NCBI GenBank assembly: GCA_031423755.1
Contig: JANPGC010000142.1
Coordinates: 1-23,536 of the forward strand
Direction: 5' to 3'
From: JANMEX01 sp031423755
Lineage (GTDB): Bacteria > Pseudomonadota > Alphaproteobacteria > Rhizobiales > Rhizobiaceae
DNA length: 23,536 nt
Positions 1-6,939 of the stretch are shown piece after piece. Position 1 is the first letter of the stretch, and every line of letters starts with the position of its first letter. The position numbers were made by a program, and so were the translations under genes. The notes under the pieces are model-generated. The model searched no databases. It saw only the letters and a list, made by a program, of their open reading frames with translations, and had not been told where the DNA came from.

Positions 1-2
1 CG

Positions 3-776
3 CTGGAGCAGATCGACGTGCGGCAGGGCGACACCGATGAACTGCCGTCCGGCGGCGGCACGGGTGGGTCGCGCTCAATTCCTCTGGGTGGTGTCTCGGC
101 GGTCAAAGCCAGTGAGATACTTGCCTTGCGCATCCGCAAGATCGCATCGGACGACCTGGAAGCGGCGGTGGAAGACATTGAATTGTCGGACGGCTTCGCG
201 ACTGTCGCAGGAACCGACCGCGCCATCTCATTTGCCGACGTCTTCAAAGCGGTGAAAGACCCGTCGGACCTGATCGCCTTGGGGGACGTCAAACAGGACG
301 AAGGAACCTATCCAAACGGCACTCATGTCTGCGAAGTCGAAATCGACCCGGAGACCGGTGAGACCAGGATTGTCCGCTACACGGTGGTCGATGATTTTGG
401 CGTGGTGGTGAACCCGATCCTGCTCGGCGGGCAGATTCATGGCGGGCTGGCGCAGGGCATTGCACAGGCGCTTTATGAGAATGTGGTCTACTCTCCCGAT
501 GGCCAGCTGTTGACTGCAAGTTTCATGGATTATTGCATGCCGCGCGCCGACCAGATGCCACATTTTGAGTTCTCGACGCGCAACGTGCCCTCTACCACCA
601 ACGCGCTCGGCATAAAGGGCGCAGGCGAAGCGGCGACAATTGGCTCGACACCGGCGGTCATGAACGCAGTGATTGATGCGCTCTGGCGGGCGCATGGGAT
701 ACGCCATCTGGAAATGCCCGCAACGCCGCTTGCCGTCTGGCAGGCGATTGAGGCCGCGAAAGCAGCAGCAGAATGA
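3..776 (+). CDS. Molybdopterin-binding (xanthine dehydrogenase / CO dehydrogenase large-subunit family) oxidoreductase, C-terminal part
   Basis: This is the C-terminal ~257 residues of a large molybdenum hydroxylase subunit. The frame is open from the first bases of the window, so the gene starts upstream. Seen: a Gly-rich stretch GGGTGGSRS near the start, a typical GGQIHGGLAQGIAQAL segment at about nt 426-473, and GIKGAGEAATIG at about nt 609-644. In this family the Glu of the last motif is the catalytic base next to the Mo centre. Members hydroxylate aldehydes, purines or other heterocycles using water and pass electrons through FeS and FAD subunits, which would be encoded upstream. The substrate cannot be told from this fragment. 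The stop overlaps the next start (ATGA at 773-776), so translation is probably coupled to the exporter gene. Confidence 0.9.
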   Translation: MEQIDVRQGDTDELPSGGGTGGSRSIPLGGVSAVKASEILALRIRKIASDDLEAAVEDIELSDGFATVAGTDRAISFADVFKAVKDPSDLIALGDVKQDEGTYPNGTHVCEVEIDPETGETRIVRYTVVDDFGVVVNPILLGGQIHGGLAQGIAQALYENVVYSPDGQLLTASFMDYCMPRADQMPHFEFSTRNVPSTTNALGIKGAGEAATIGSTPAVMNAVIDALWRAHGIRHLEMPATPLAVWQAIEAAKAAAE

Positions 777-1717
777 AACAGACCGCAGACCGCAAGCAGC
801 ACAGGCCGCTGCTCGGCATATCGCTCAAGGTTGGCGCGGTGTGCTGCTTCATCACCATGTTCACAATGGTCAAGCTCGCCGGACAGGTGCCTGCAGGCGA
901 AATTGTTTTTTTCCGCTCCTTCTTCGCAATGATCCCGGTTTTGATCTGGGTGTTCTGGCAAGGCGACGGCTTGCAGGATTTCCGCACTGACGATCTTATA
1001 GGCCATGTCTGGCGCGGGCTGATTGGCGTCACGTCCATGGGCCTGGGCTTTTATGGTCTGACCATACTGCCACTACCGGAGGCGGTGGTGATTGGCTATG
1101 CCATGCCGTTGATCACAGTCGTCATGGGCGCGGTGCTGCTCAAGGAACAGGTGCGCGCCTACCGCTGGGGTGCCGTGATTGTCGGGCTGATGGGGGTGCT
1201 GATTGTCTCCTGGCCGCGGCTGACACTGCTCGGCAATGCAGATGCGGCCTCAACGCGGCTTGCCATCGGCGCGCTTTCAGTAATTGGCTCGGCGGCGTTT
1301 GCAGCGGGGGCGATGATTCAGATACGGCGTCTGATCGGCAAGGAACCGGCAATCACGATTGTGATCTATTTTACAGTCATTTCCGCGCTGATGTCCTTCG
1401 TCAGCCTGCCTTTCGGTTGGGTGGTTCCGAACCATACCCAACTGACTGCATTGGTCATGGCAGGCGTGATTGGCGGCGTCGGCCAGATCTTCCTGACTTC
1501 GTGCTATCGCTACGCCGACGTCTCAACCATCGCGCCGTTCGAGTACACATCACTGCTGTTGTCTCTCGTGATTGGCTGGTTTGTGTTTTCAGACATTCCG
1601 ACTGCGCAGATGCTGGTGGGCGCGTTGATCGTGGTCGCCGCCGGACTGTTCATCATCTGGCGCGAGCACCGGCTGGGGCTTGAGCGCAAACGGTCAAAGG
1701 AAGCGCAGAGTCTCTAA
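773..1717 (+). CDS. DMT-superfamily EamA-type transporter
   Basis: This is a 314-residue integral inner-membrane protein with about ten hydrophobic segments. It has the two-fold EamA layout: the end of the first half reads PLITVVMGAVLLKEQVRAYR and the second half ends in WFVFSDIPTAQMLVGALIVV. Both match the 'E before the last helix' pattern of EamA repeats. Family members export metabolites or amino acids by proton antiport, and the substrate here is unknown. The ATG at 773 overlaps the preceding stop by four bases, so the gene probably belongs to the same transcript as the molybdenum hydroxylase. It may export a product or substrate of that enzyme, but this is only inference from position. 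The C-terminus is short, basic and cytoplasmic (HRLGLERKRSKEAQ). Confidence 0.88.
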   Translation: MKQTADRKQHRPLLGISLKVGAVCCFITMFTMVKLAGQVPAGEIVFFRSFFAMIPVLIWVFWQGDGLQDFRTDDLIGHVWRGLIGVTSMGLGFYGLTILPLPEAVVIGYAMPLITVVMGAVLLKEQVRAYRWGAVIVGLMGVLIVSWPRLTLLGNADAASTRLAIGALSVIGSAAFAAGAMIQIRRLIGKEPAITIVIYFTVISALMSFVSLPFGWVVPNHTQLTALVMAGVIGGVGQIFLTSCYRYADVSTIAPFEYTSLLLSLVIGWFVFSDIPTAQMLVGALIVVAAGLFIIWREHRLGLERKRSKEAQSL

Positions 1718-1812
1718 GACTGTGTTTGCATCCTGTCAGGTGTACTGAAAGCTCGAAACGCTGTTAACGTTATATCCCGTATTGTCAGGCGCAAGCATCC
1801 GGGGTAATCCTC

Positions 1813-1840
1813 ATTTCGACATTTTTAGGATTGTTGAAAT
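1813..1840 (+). promoter_or_regulatory. Candidate ArsR operator upstream of arsR
   Basis: An inverted repeat, ATTTCGACA at 1813-1821 and TGTTGAAAT at 1832-1840, with 8 of 9 arm positions complementary and a 10-nt spacer, ends exactly at the arsR start codon. The arms and spacing fit the AT-rich dyads bound by ArsR/SmtB dimers. The Shine-Dalgarno-like AGGA (1827-1830) lies between the arms, so a bound repressor would also mask it. The assignment is inferred from position and symmetry only. Confidence 0.5.
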
Positions 1841-2188
1841 ATGGACGAACGTCAGGCCCTTTCCGCTTTCGGCGCGTTGTCACAGGAAACACGCCTGCGG
1901 ATATTGCGCATGCTGGTCATAGCAGGCCCTGACGGCGTTGCCGCCGGATCGGTTGCCGAGCGCGTCGAGGTCTCGGCGTCAAACGTCAGCTTTCATCTGA
2001 AGGAATTGGAGCGGGCAGGGCTCGTCACGGTGCGGCGCGACAGCAGATCGATGGTCTACAGTGCGGCCTATGAGACGCTGAGCGGCCTGATACGCTTTTT
2101 GATGGAGGATTGCTGCTCAGGAAGGCCGGAAATCTGTGCGCCCGCGCTCGCGCCTGTTTGCTGTCCTGCGCCCGTCGGGGCCGGTTGA
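1841..2188 (+). CDS. arsR: ArsR-family arsenic-responsive repressor
   Basis: This 115-residue winged-helix repressor of the ArsR/SmtB family would bind its own promoter and release it on binding As(III). The recognition-helix region SASNVSFHLKELERAGLV (about residues 45-62) is typical of the family. The classical ELCVC metal site of plasmid R773 ArsR is absent from the DNA-binding helix. Instead a cysteine cluster sits at the C-terminus: C91, C92 and C99, plus C107 and C108. This resembles the C-terminal three-cysteine site described for Acidithiobacillus ferrooxidans ArsR. The gene is first of the ars cluster, and its TGA overlaps the aqpS ATG by one base (TGATG, 2186-2190). The start at 1841 is preceded by AGGA and a dyad. 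Arsenic as effector is inferred from the cysteines and the neighbours. Confidence 0.92.
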   Translation: MDERQALSAFGALSQETRLRILRMLVIAGPDGVAAGSVAERVEVSASNVSFHLKELERAGLVTVRRDSRSMVYSAAYETLSGLIRFLMEDCCSGRPEICAPALAPVCCPAPVGAG

Positions 2189-2859
2189 TGCAGTTCACTC
2201 TATCCCGCAAGGTTGTCAGCGAAGCGCTCGGCACGATGCTGCTGGTGGCCACAGTCGTTGGCTCGGGCATTATGGCGGACAATCTGACCGACGATGTGGC
2301 GCTGGCGCTGCTGGGCAACACGCTTGCCACAGGAGCGATCCTCGTTGTCTTGATCACGATTTTTGGTCCGGTTTCCGGCGCGCATTTCAATCCTGCAGTC
2401 ACGCTTGTTTTCACCCTGTTGCGTGACATGACTTGGCGAGAGTGCGCGCTCTACATGGCAGCGCAGGTGACTGGCGGCATAGCGGGAACACTCGCCGCGC
2501 ATATGATGTACGATCTTCCATTGATCGAACTGTCCGAGAAGGTTCGAACTGGCGGCTCGCAGTGGTTTTCCGAACTCGTGGCCGCCTTCGGGCTTGTGAT
2601 GGTGATTTTAATGGGTGTGCGGCTGGCCCGCGGGTCGGTGCCTTGGCTGGTCGGCCTCTACATAACCGCTGCTTACTGGTTCACCGCGTCAACCTCATTT
2701 GCCAATCCCGCCGTTGCCGTTGCCCGCTCGCTGACCAACACTTTTTCAGGCATTCGCCCGTTTGATCTGCCCGGATTTATTATGGCCGAACTTTTCGGCG
2801 CGGCATTTGGTTTGGCGCTCGCCAATTGGCTGTTGAAGATGAGAGAGGACACGAAATGA
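2188..2859 (+). CDS. aqpS: Aquaglyceroporin-type arsenite channel AqpS
   Basis: This is a 223-residue MIP-family channel with six predicted helices and both half-helix motifs: SGAHFNPAV (NPA at residues 68-70) and SFANPAVAV (NPA at 173-175). In S. meliloti the aqpS gene of the ars operon encodes a channel that lets As(III), made inside the cell by ArsC, flow out down its gradient, replacing a pump. The place here between arsR and arsC is the same. The residue after the second NPA that is usually Arg in water-selective channels is Val, which fits a wide, non-water-selective pore. I chose the ATG at 2188 because it overlaps the arsR stop. The frame stays open upstream inside arsR, but that stretch is not channel-like. 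It overlaps arsC by four bases. Confidence 0.93.
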   Translation: MQFTLSRKVVSEALGTMLLVATVVGSGIMADNLTDDVALALLGNTLATGAILVVLITIFGPVSGAHFNPAVTLVFTLLRDMTWRECALYMAAQVTGGIAGTLAAHMMYDLPLIELSEKVRTGGSQWFSELVAAFGLVMVILMGVRLARGSVPWLVGLYITAAYWFTASTSFANPAVAVARSLTNTFSGIRPFDLPGFIMAELFGAAFGLALANWLLKMREDTK

Positions 2860-3272
2860 CAATCACCATCTATCACAATCCCGCTTGCGGGACCTCGCGC
2901 AACACGCTGGCAATGATACGGGCGAGCGGCGCGGAGCCGCATGTGGTTGAATATTTGAAGACGCCGCCAACGCGGGCGCGGCTTGAGGAACTGATTGCTT
3001 CAATGGGCATGACGCCGCGCGCTTTGCTGCGTGAGAAGGATACGCCTTACGCCGCGTTGGGTCTTGCCGATATGAAATGGACTGATGCGGAGCTGATCGA
3101 TTTCATGATGCAGCATCCAGTTTTGATCAACCGGCCGATTGTCGAGACACCCAAGGGCACACGGCTCTGCCGCCCGTCAGAGCTGGTGCTTGATCTGCTG
3201 GATGAGCCCGTCAAGACGTTCACGAAAGAGGACGGCGAGATTGTGCATGTCAGCAGAATTGCGTCGAAGTGA
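2856..3272 (+). CDS. arsC: Glutaredoxin-dependent arsenate reductase
   Basis: This 138-residue cytoplasmic enzyme reduces arsenate to arsenite with glutathione and glutaredoxin. It belongs to the ArsC/Spx fold family. The N-terminal active-site stretch IYHNPACGTSRNTL is nearly the E. coli R773 ArsC signature, with the nucleophilic Cys at residue 11. The later NRPIVETPKGTRLCRPSE block holds the conserved arginines that bind the oxyanion. The length matches the family (about 140). The start at 2856 overlaps the aqpS stop (ATGA), so arsR-aqpS-arsC are translationally coupled. Reduction followed by exit of arsenite through AqpS makes the three genes a self-contained resistance pathway. Confidence 0.95.
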   Translation: MTITIYHNPACGTSRNTLAMIRASGAEPHVVEYLKTPPTRARLEELIASMGMTPRALLREKDTPYAALGLADMKWTDAELIDFMMQHPVLINRPIVETPKGTRLCRPSELVLDLLDEPVKTFTKEDGEIVHVSRIASK

Positions 3273-3329
3273 TTGACGGTCTGCTCGCTGTCTCGCAATG
3301 ATCTTCCGTGTTGAAACGCAGGAGAGCGA

Positions 3330-3929
3330 ATGCCTTCCGTCATTATCGACCCAAACAAGGTGTGTGAATTTGCCGATGCTGATAGCTTCCATCAATGGCT
3401 TTCGCAAAACCACGAATTCGAAAACGAGGTCTGGGTCAAGATCCACAAGACGGGGTCCGGCCTGAAGTCCATCACGCCGCTTGAGGCGATCGACGCGGTG
3501 CTTTGCTGGGGCTGGATTGATGCGATCCGCAAGGGGTTTGACGACAAGAGCTTCCTTCATCGCTACACGCCGCGTGGACGAAAGAGCATCTGGAGCCAGA
3601 TCAACGTCAATAATGTCGCAAGGCTCGTCGCAGACGGCAGGATGACGGCGCACGGATTGCGACATGTCGAGGCGGCCAAAGTGGATGGGCGCTGGGCGCG
3701 CGCCTACGGCAGCGGCAAGGACATGAAGATCCCCGATGACCTTCAGGCTGCCATAGATGCAGTGCCAAGCGCCAAAGCGATGCTCGGCAAGCTGACGGAG
3801 CAAAACCGCTTCGCGCTGGCTTTCCGGATGCACAATGTGAAGACTCTCACAGGACGGCTGAGAAAAATTGATGCCTTCGTCGCCATGCTCGCCGCAGGCG
3901 AAACGATCTATCCGCAAAAGCAGAAATAG
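3330..3929 (+). CDS. YdeI/OmpD-associated (OmdA) family protein
   Basis: This is a 199-residue soluble protein of the YdeI/OmdA family. Seen: an N-terminal module with EVWVKIHKTGSG (about residues 31-42) and AVLCWGWIDAIRKGFDD (about 54-70), then the signature TPRGRKSIWSQINVNNVARL. The C-terminal half carries helical residues ending in LRKIDAFVAMLAAGETIYP, as in other members. Family proteins are implicated in stress or antimicrobial-peptide tolerance in enterobacteria, but no biochemical activity is established. It follows arsC by 57 bp on the same strand behind a good Shine-Dalgarno (CAGGAGAGCG), so it may be read with the ars genes, though nothing shows a role in arsenic. S. meliloti has arsH downstream of arsC. 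Here this gene stands in that place. Confidence 0.85.
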   Translation: MPSVIIDPNKVCEFADADSFHQWLSQNHEFENEVWVKIHKTGSGLKSITPLEAIDAVLCWGWIDAIRKGFDDKSFLHRYTPRGRKSIWSQINVNNVARLVADGRMTAHGLRHVEAAKVDGRWARAYGSGKDMKIPDDLQAAIDAVPSAKAMLGKLTEQNRFALAFRMHNVKTLTGRLRKIDAFVAMLAAGETIYPQKQK

Positions 3930-3973
3930 CCGCTTTGGTTGTTTCTCATGAAGGTCATTGCAACCTGACTTGA

Positions 3974-3993
3974 AATTGACCTTGTGGTCAATT
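3974..3993 (+). promoter_or_regulatory. 20-bp perfect palindrome upstream of the first LuxR-type gene (candidate operator)
   Basis: AATTGACC (3974-3981) and GGTCAATT (3986-3993) are perfectly complementary arms with a 4-nt spacer, lying 83 bp before the start at 4077. Size and symmetry match a site for a dimeric regulator. The preceding 11 bases ACTTGAAATTG (3968-3978) recur at 5266-5276 ahead of the second paralogue. The regulator that binds is unknown; autoregulation by the downstream protein is one option. Confidence 0.45.
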
Positions 3994-4076
3994 GCCATTC
4001 CAGATTGTCCGGCCTTGCAAATCCTATATCGGAGGCTAAAGCTTACCTTGGGGCATAAAGCAGGTACGACTATCTC

Positions 4077-5234
4077 ATGAAGAATTCGCATGACGAGTTG
4101 AGCGGCCTCATTGGGCAAATCTATGACTGCGCGGTGCAACCGGAGCTGTGGCCGCAAACGCTGAGCACGATCAAGCATGCGCTTGATCTTGCCTTCCTGC
4201 AGGTTGTCTCCGTGGATCGGCGCAAATTGGAAATGGGGCAGGCGGTGCAGACGCCTGCATTCAAGACGCTGTTTGAGCATCAATGGCTCAATGACTTTGC
4301 GCAGCACTTCAACAAGATACCCGGCGGCCATGACTGGATAGAGGCCGAGATCGATAGCCCGATTTCGCAGATGCAACTGATCTCCGAACCTGAATTCAAG
4401 GAGTCCGAATTCTACAAGGAGTGGATCGGGCCGAAGGGCCTGCGCGACAGCTGTACCACGCCGCTGGTCAAGCGCGACCATCTGATCTGCGCGCTGACCG
4501 CATCCGGCTCGGCAAGCCGCGACTTGTTTGACGACCATGACCGCGACACGTTCCGGCTGCTGGCGCCGCACATTCGTCGCGCGCTGATGATCGGCGACAT
4601 GCTGGAGGAGGGCAATTTCAAGCTGAGCCTCTACCGCGATCTTTTGGACCGGATATCAACCGGCGTGATGATCGTCTCGCACGGGGCAAAGCTGGTTTAT
4701 GCCAATGGCGCAGCGGACGAGATATTGCGCGCGGGCCGCAACCTCAAGCTCCGCAACGGCCAGCTCGAAAGCGCTTATGCCGCCTTTGCAGGAGGTCTGC
4801 GCGCCGCTCTGGACCGCGCTTGTTCAGACGATGACAGCGACATCGGCAACTACGGCAACGGCATCCCGCTTCCATCAAGGGATGGCGAGACAGCGGTCTG
4901 CTATGTGCTGCCGCTCGGAACATCCGACCACCGCCGCTCGCTCGGCCCCGGCCATGCCGCTGTCTTTGTCAGCGCAGCAGGCGCGAGCCTGCCGCCGTCG
5001 CTGGAAATCCTCTCGGCACTGTCAGGCCTGACGTCACGGGAAGCGCGCATCGCGCTGATGATCGCCGATGGGTCAACGCCGGCCGATGCCGCAGGTGAGC
5101 TGGGCGTCACCATGAACACGATGCGCACGCACCTGTCGAACATTTTCTCCAAGACCGGTGCCAACAGCCAGCCTGCGCTGGTGCGGTTTGTGTCGAGTCT
5201 GAGCATGCCTGTGAGATTGAACGCCGCGCATTGA
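4077..5234 (+). CDS. LuxR-type HTH transcriptional regulator, paralogue 1
   Basis: This is a 385-residue regulator. The C-terminus is a LuxR/FixJ-type DNA-binding domain: LTSREARIALMIADGSTPAD begins at residue 318, and the recognition-helix region GVTMNTMRTHLSNIFSKTG follows. The N-terminal ~180 residues have no receiver Asp pattern and no acyl-homoserine-lactone motif. The middle (about 190-300) contains TGVMIVSHGAKLVYANGAAD, which looks like a PAS-type sensing fold. Ligand and targets are unknown. It is followed on the same strand by a paralogue with the same domain order, so the pair arose by duplication. The last codons lie in a 16-bp palindrome (5228-5243). The upstream 20-bp palindrome is a candidate control site. 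Confidence 0.85.
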   Translation: MKNSHDELSGLIGQIYDCAVQPELWPQTLSTIKHALDLAFLQVVSVDRRKLEMGQAVQTPAFKTLFEHQWLNDFAQHFNKIPGGHDWIEAEIDSPISQMQLISEPEFKESEFYKEWIGPKGLRDSCTTPLVKRDHLICALTASGSASRDLFDDHDRDTFRLLAPHIRRALMIGDMLEEGNFKLSLYRDLLDRISTGVMIVSHGAKLVYANGAADEILRAGRNLKLRNGQLESAYAAFAGGLRAALDRACSDDDSDIGNYGNGIPLPSRDGETAVCYVLPLGTSDHRRSLGPGHAAVFVSAAGASLPPSLEILSALSGLTSREARIALMIADGSTPADAAGELGVTMNTMRTHLSNIFSKTGANSQPALVRFVSSLSMPVRLNAAH

Positions 5235-5287
5235 GCTCAATGCAACGTTCGTTGCTCGATCAGACACTTGAAATTGCATGAGATGCA
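5228..5287 (+). promoter_or_regulatory. Three successive palindromes between the tandem LuxR-type genes
   Basis: Within 60 bp there are three perfect palindromes: GCATTGAGCTCAATGC (5228-5243, spanning the stop of the first gene), GCAACG-TT-CGTTGC (5242-5255) and TGCAT-GAG-ATGCA (5275-5287). The direct motif ACTTGAAATTG at 5266-5276 is shared with the promoter region of the first gene (3968-3978). No oligo-T run follows, so they look more like protein-binding sites or a control region for the second gene than a terminator. Confidence 0.4.
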
Positions 5288-5324
5288 CCTAGAGTTTCAT
5301 TAGCGACAAGCGAGGAACGATAGC

Positions 5325-6491
5325 GTGGTGCAATATTCACAGGACGAGCTGAGCGGGGTTATCGGTCAGATTTACGATTGCGCCGTCGATCCCACTCTAT
5401 GGCTTCCGACGCTGACCGGCATCCGCGACCGGATGGATTTGGCCTACGTTCAAACCCATTTCATGGACAGGCATTATGCTGTCCCCGGCCACACGCCGGA
5501 GATCGTCATATTTCAGACGAAATGGTCTGAGGAGTGGAACAGGCGATTACAGGCATGGCTTCACAAAATTCCAAACCTGCACAAATGGTTTGAGGCCGAT
5601 ATTGATGAACCACTATCGCAGTTTCAAATCGCATCAGAAGAAGAATTCAAAGCCAGCGAGTTTTACGAGGCATGGGTTGCGCCGCAGGATCTGTGTGACT
5701 TTTGCAATATGACGCTGATAAAGCGCAGCCAAATCGACCTTGGGCTGAGTGCTGCCACGCACAACACCCATGGCATGGTTGATGACGAGCTCCGCCAAAT
5801 TTTCAGACTCTTGGCACCGCATGTTCGCCGGTCCTTTCTTATTGGCGGCATGCTGGACGAGGGCAAGCTGCAGCTGCAACTGTACCGCCAATTGCTCGAC
5901 CGGATCGGCGCAGGGGTGATGATTGTCGCGCAGGATTGCCGGCTGGTTTATGCTAATGAGATGGCAGATGCGCTGTTGTCCGACGGGCTCACGCTGACTG
6001 TTCGCCAGAACAAGGTGACCACGTCGTCGCCGCCGCACGCCAAAGGCCTGAAAGACGCGCTCGACCGCGCTTGCACCGAGACAGACACAGCCATCGGCAA
6101 TTTCGGCAATGGCATTCCGCTGACCGGTACGGATGGTTCAGTCGCGGTCTGCTACGTGCTGCCGCTCGGCAAATCGGAACGGCGGCGCGAACTTGGGCCG
6201 GGACTGGCGGCGATATTTGTCACGACAAATGGCGCAAACGTGCCGCCCGCGCTTGAAGTATTGTCTGCGCTGTCCGGCATGACTTCAAGAGAAGCCCGAA
6301 TCGCGCTGATGATCGCCGACGGCCAGTCACCGAATGAAGCGGCGTCTGCGCTTGGAATCAGCGTTCACACGTTGCGCACGCATCTGGCACGGATATTTGA
6401 GAAAACCGGCGTCAACAGCCAGCGCGAACTGGCGAAGTTTGTCGGCGGACTGAGCCTGCCGATGACGGCAATTGCATCAAAAGCTGAATAA
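5325..6491 (+). CDS. LuxR-type HTH transcriptional regulator, paralogue 2
   Basis: This 388-residue regulator has the same architecture as its upstream neighbour. Its N-terminus SQDELSGVIGQIYDCAVDPT parallels SHDELSGLIGQIYDCAVQPE of the first. The central GAGVMIVAQDCRLVYANEMAD and the C-terminal HTH (MTSREARIALMIADGQSPNE from residue 319) also match closely. The HTH and N-terminal cap are far more alike than residues 40-100, which suggests a similar DNA target but different sensing. The start is GTG at 5325, behind GAGGAA about 9 nt upstream; the following GTG (5328) is an alternative. It ends six bases before the end of a doubtful minus-strand ORF. Ligand and regulon are unknown. Confidence 0.85.
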   Translation: MVQYSQDELSGVIGQIYDCAVDPTLWLPTLTGIRDRMDLAYVQTHFMDRHYAVPGHTPEIVIFQTKWSEEWNRRLQAWLHKIPNLHKWFEADIDEPLSQFQIASEEEFKASEFYEAWVAPQDLCDFCNMTLIKRSQIDLGLSAATHNTHGMVDDELRQIFRLLAPHVRRSFLIGGMLDEGKLQLQLYRQLLDRIGAGVMIVAQDCRLVYANEMADALLSDGLTLTVRQNKVTTSSPPHAKGLKDALDRACTETDTAIGNFGNGIPLTGTDGSVAVCYVLPLGKSERRRELGPGLAAIFVTTNGANVPPALEVLSALSGMTSREARIALMIADGQSPNEAASALGISVHTLRTHLARIFEKTGVNSQRELAKFVGGLSLPMTAIASKAE

Positions 6492-6497
6492 AGCGGA

Positions 6498-6683
6498 TCA
6501 AGCCACGATAATTTTCACAAGATCATTCATTTGGATGATGCTGGACGCATCGCGCGCCGCTAAACCGTGAATTGTGACGACCGGCCGGGGCAGTTGGTCT
6601 TCTTGTGACAACGGAACGAAGGCCACAGCGCCCGACGCACCGCAAAAAATGGATGTTTTGCTGGAGACCGCAGGGATCTCCAA
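6498..6683 (-). CDS. Possible 61-residue hypothetical protein
   Basis: This is a minus-strand reading frame of 61 codons. Its sequence has ordinary protein composition (for example RPVVTIHGLAARDASS followed by MNDLVKIIVA), not the Arg/Pro-rich look of antisense frames, and it would fill a 236-bp interval. Against it: only a weak GGA precedes the ATG, and I recognise no family. It would converge with the second LuxR-type gene and diverge from the 68-codon gene starting at 6728. A TGGAGA/TCTCCA inverted repeat (6662-6682) overlaps its first codons. Treat it as unproven. Confidence 0.3.
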   Translation of the reverse strand: MEIPAVSSKTSIFCGASGAVAFVPLSQEDQLPRPVVTIHGLAARDASSIIQMNDLVKIIVA

Positions 6684-6727
6684 GGGTGTCGTATGGCCGC
6701 CGGTTGCCTTCCAATGGAGGGACTGCC

Positions 6728-6934
6728 ATGCGCCGCATCACCGAATTCAAGGGATACAGATCAACAATCGAGTACGACCCGCAAACGGGCGCGTTTGTGA
6801 CGGTTAAAGTGCCTGAGCCCGGCGAGGAGCTGACGCTGGATGAAACGCTTGAGGCGCTGGAACGCGTTATCCCGTTTCCGGACCCGGTATTTGAATCTGT
6901 CGAGGCGACGACAAGAATCCGCAAAGCGGGCTGA
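6728..6934 (+). CDS. Hypothetical 68-residue protein
   Basis: This short gene has a strong Shine-Dalgarno GGAGG at 6716-6720, seven bases before the ATG, which is why I start it here rather than at an upstream in-frame ATG at 6605. The product is acidic in the middle (VPEPGEELTLDETLEALERV) and ends in a basic tail. It has no signal peptide or membrane segment. The pattern 'short beta-rich N-terminus (FKGYRSTIEYDPQTGAFVTV), then an amphipathic helix' suggests a small folded cytoplasmic protein. I do not recognise a family. It ends five bases before the start of the DMT transporter gene, so the two are probably one transcript. Confidence 0.65.
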   Translation: MRRITEFKGYRSTIEYDPQTGAFVTVKVPEPGEELTLDETLEALERVIPFPDPVFESVEATTRIRKAG

Positions 6935-6939
6935 CTGTC

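Noticed and set aside
3177..4571. A 464-codon open frame on the minus strand
   Set aside because: It runs antisense across arsC's end, the YdeI-like gene and the first LuxR-type gene, has His/Arg-rich composition and no recognisable motif.
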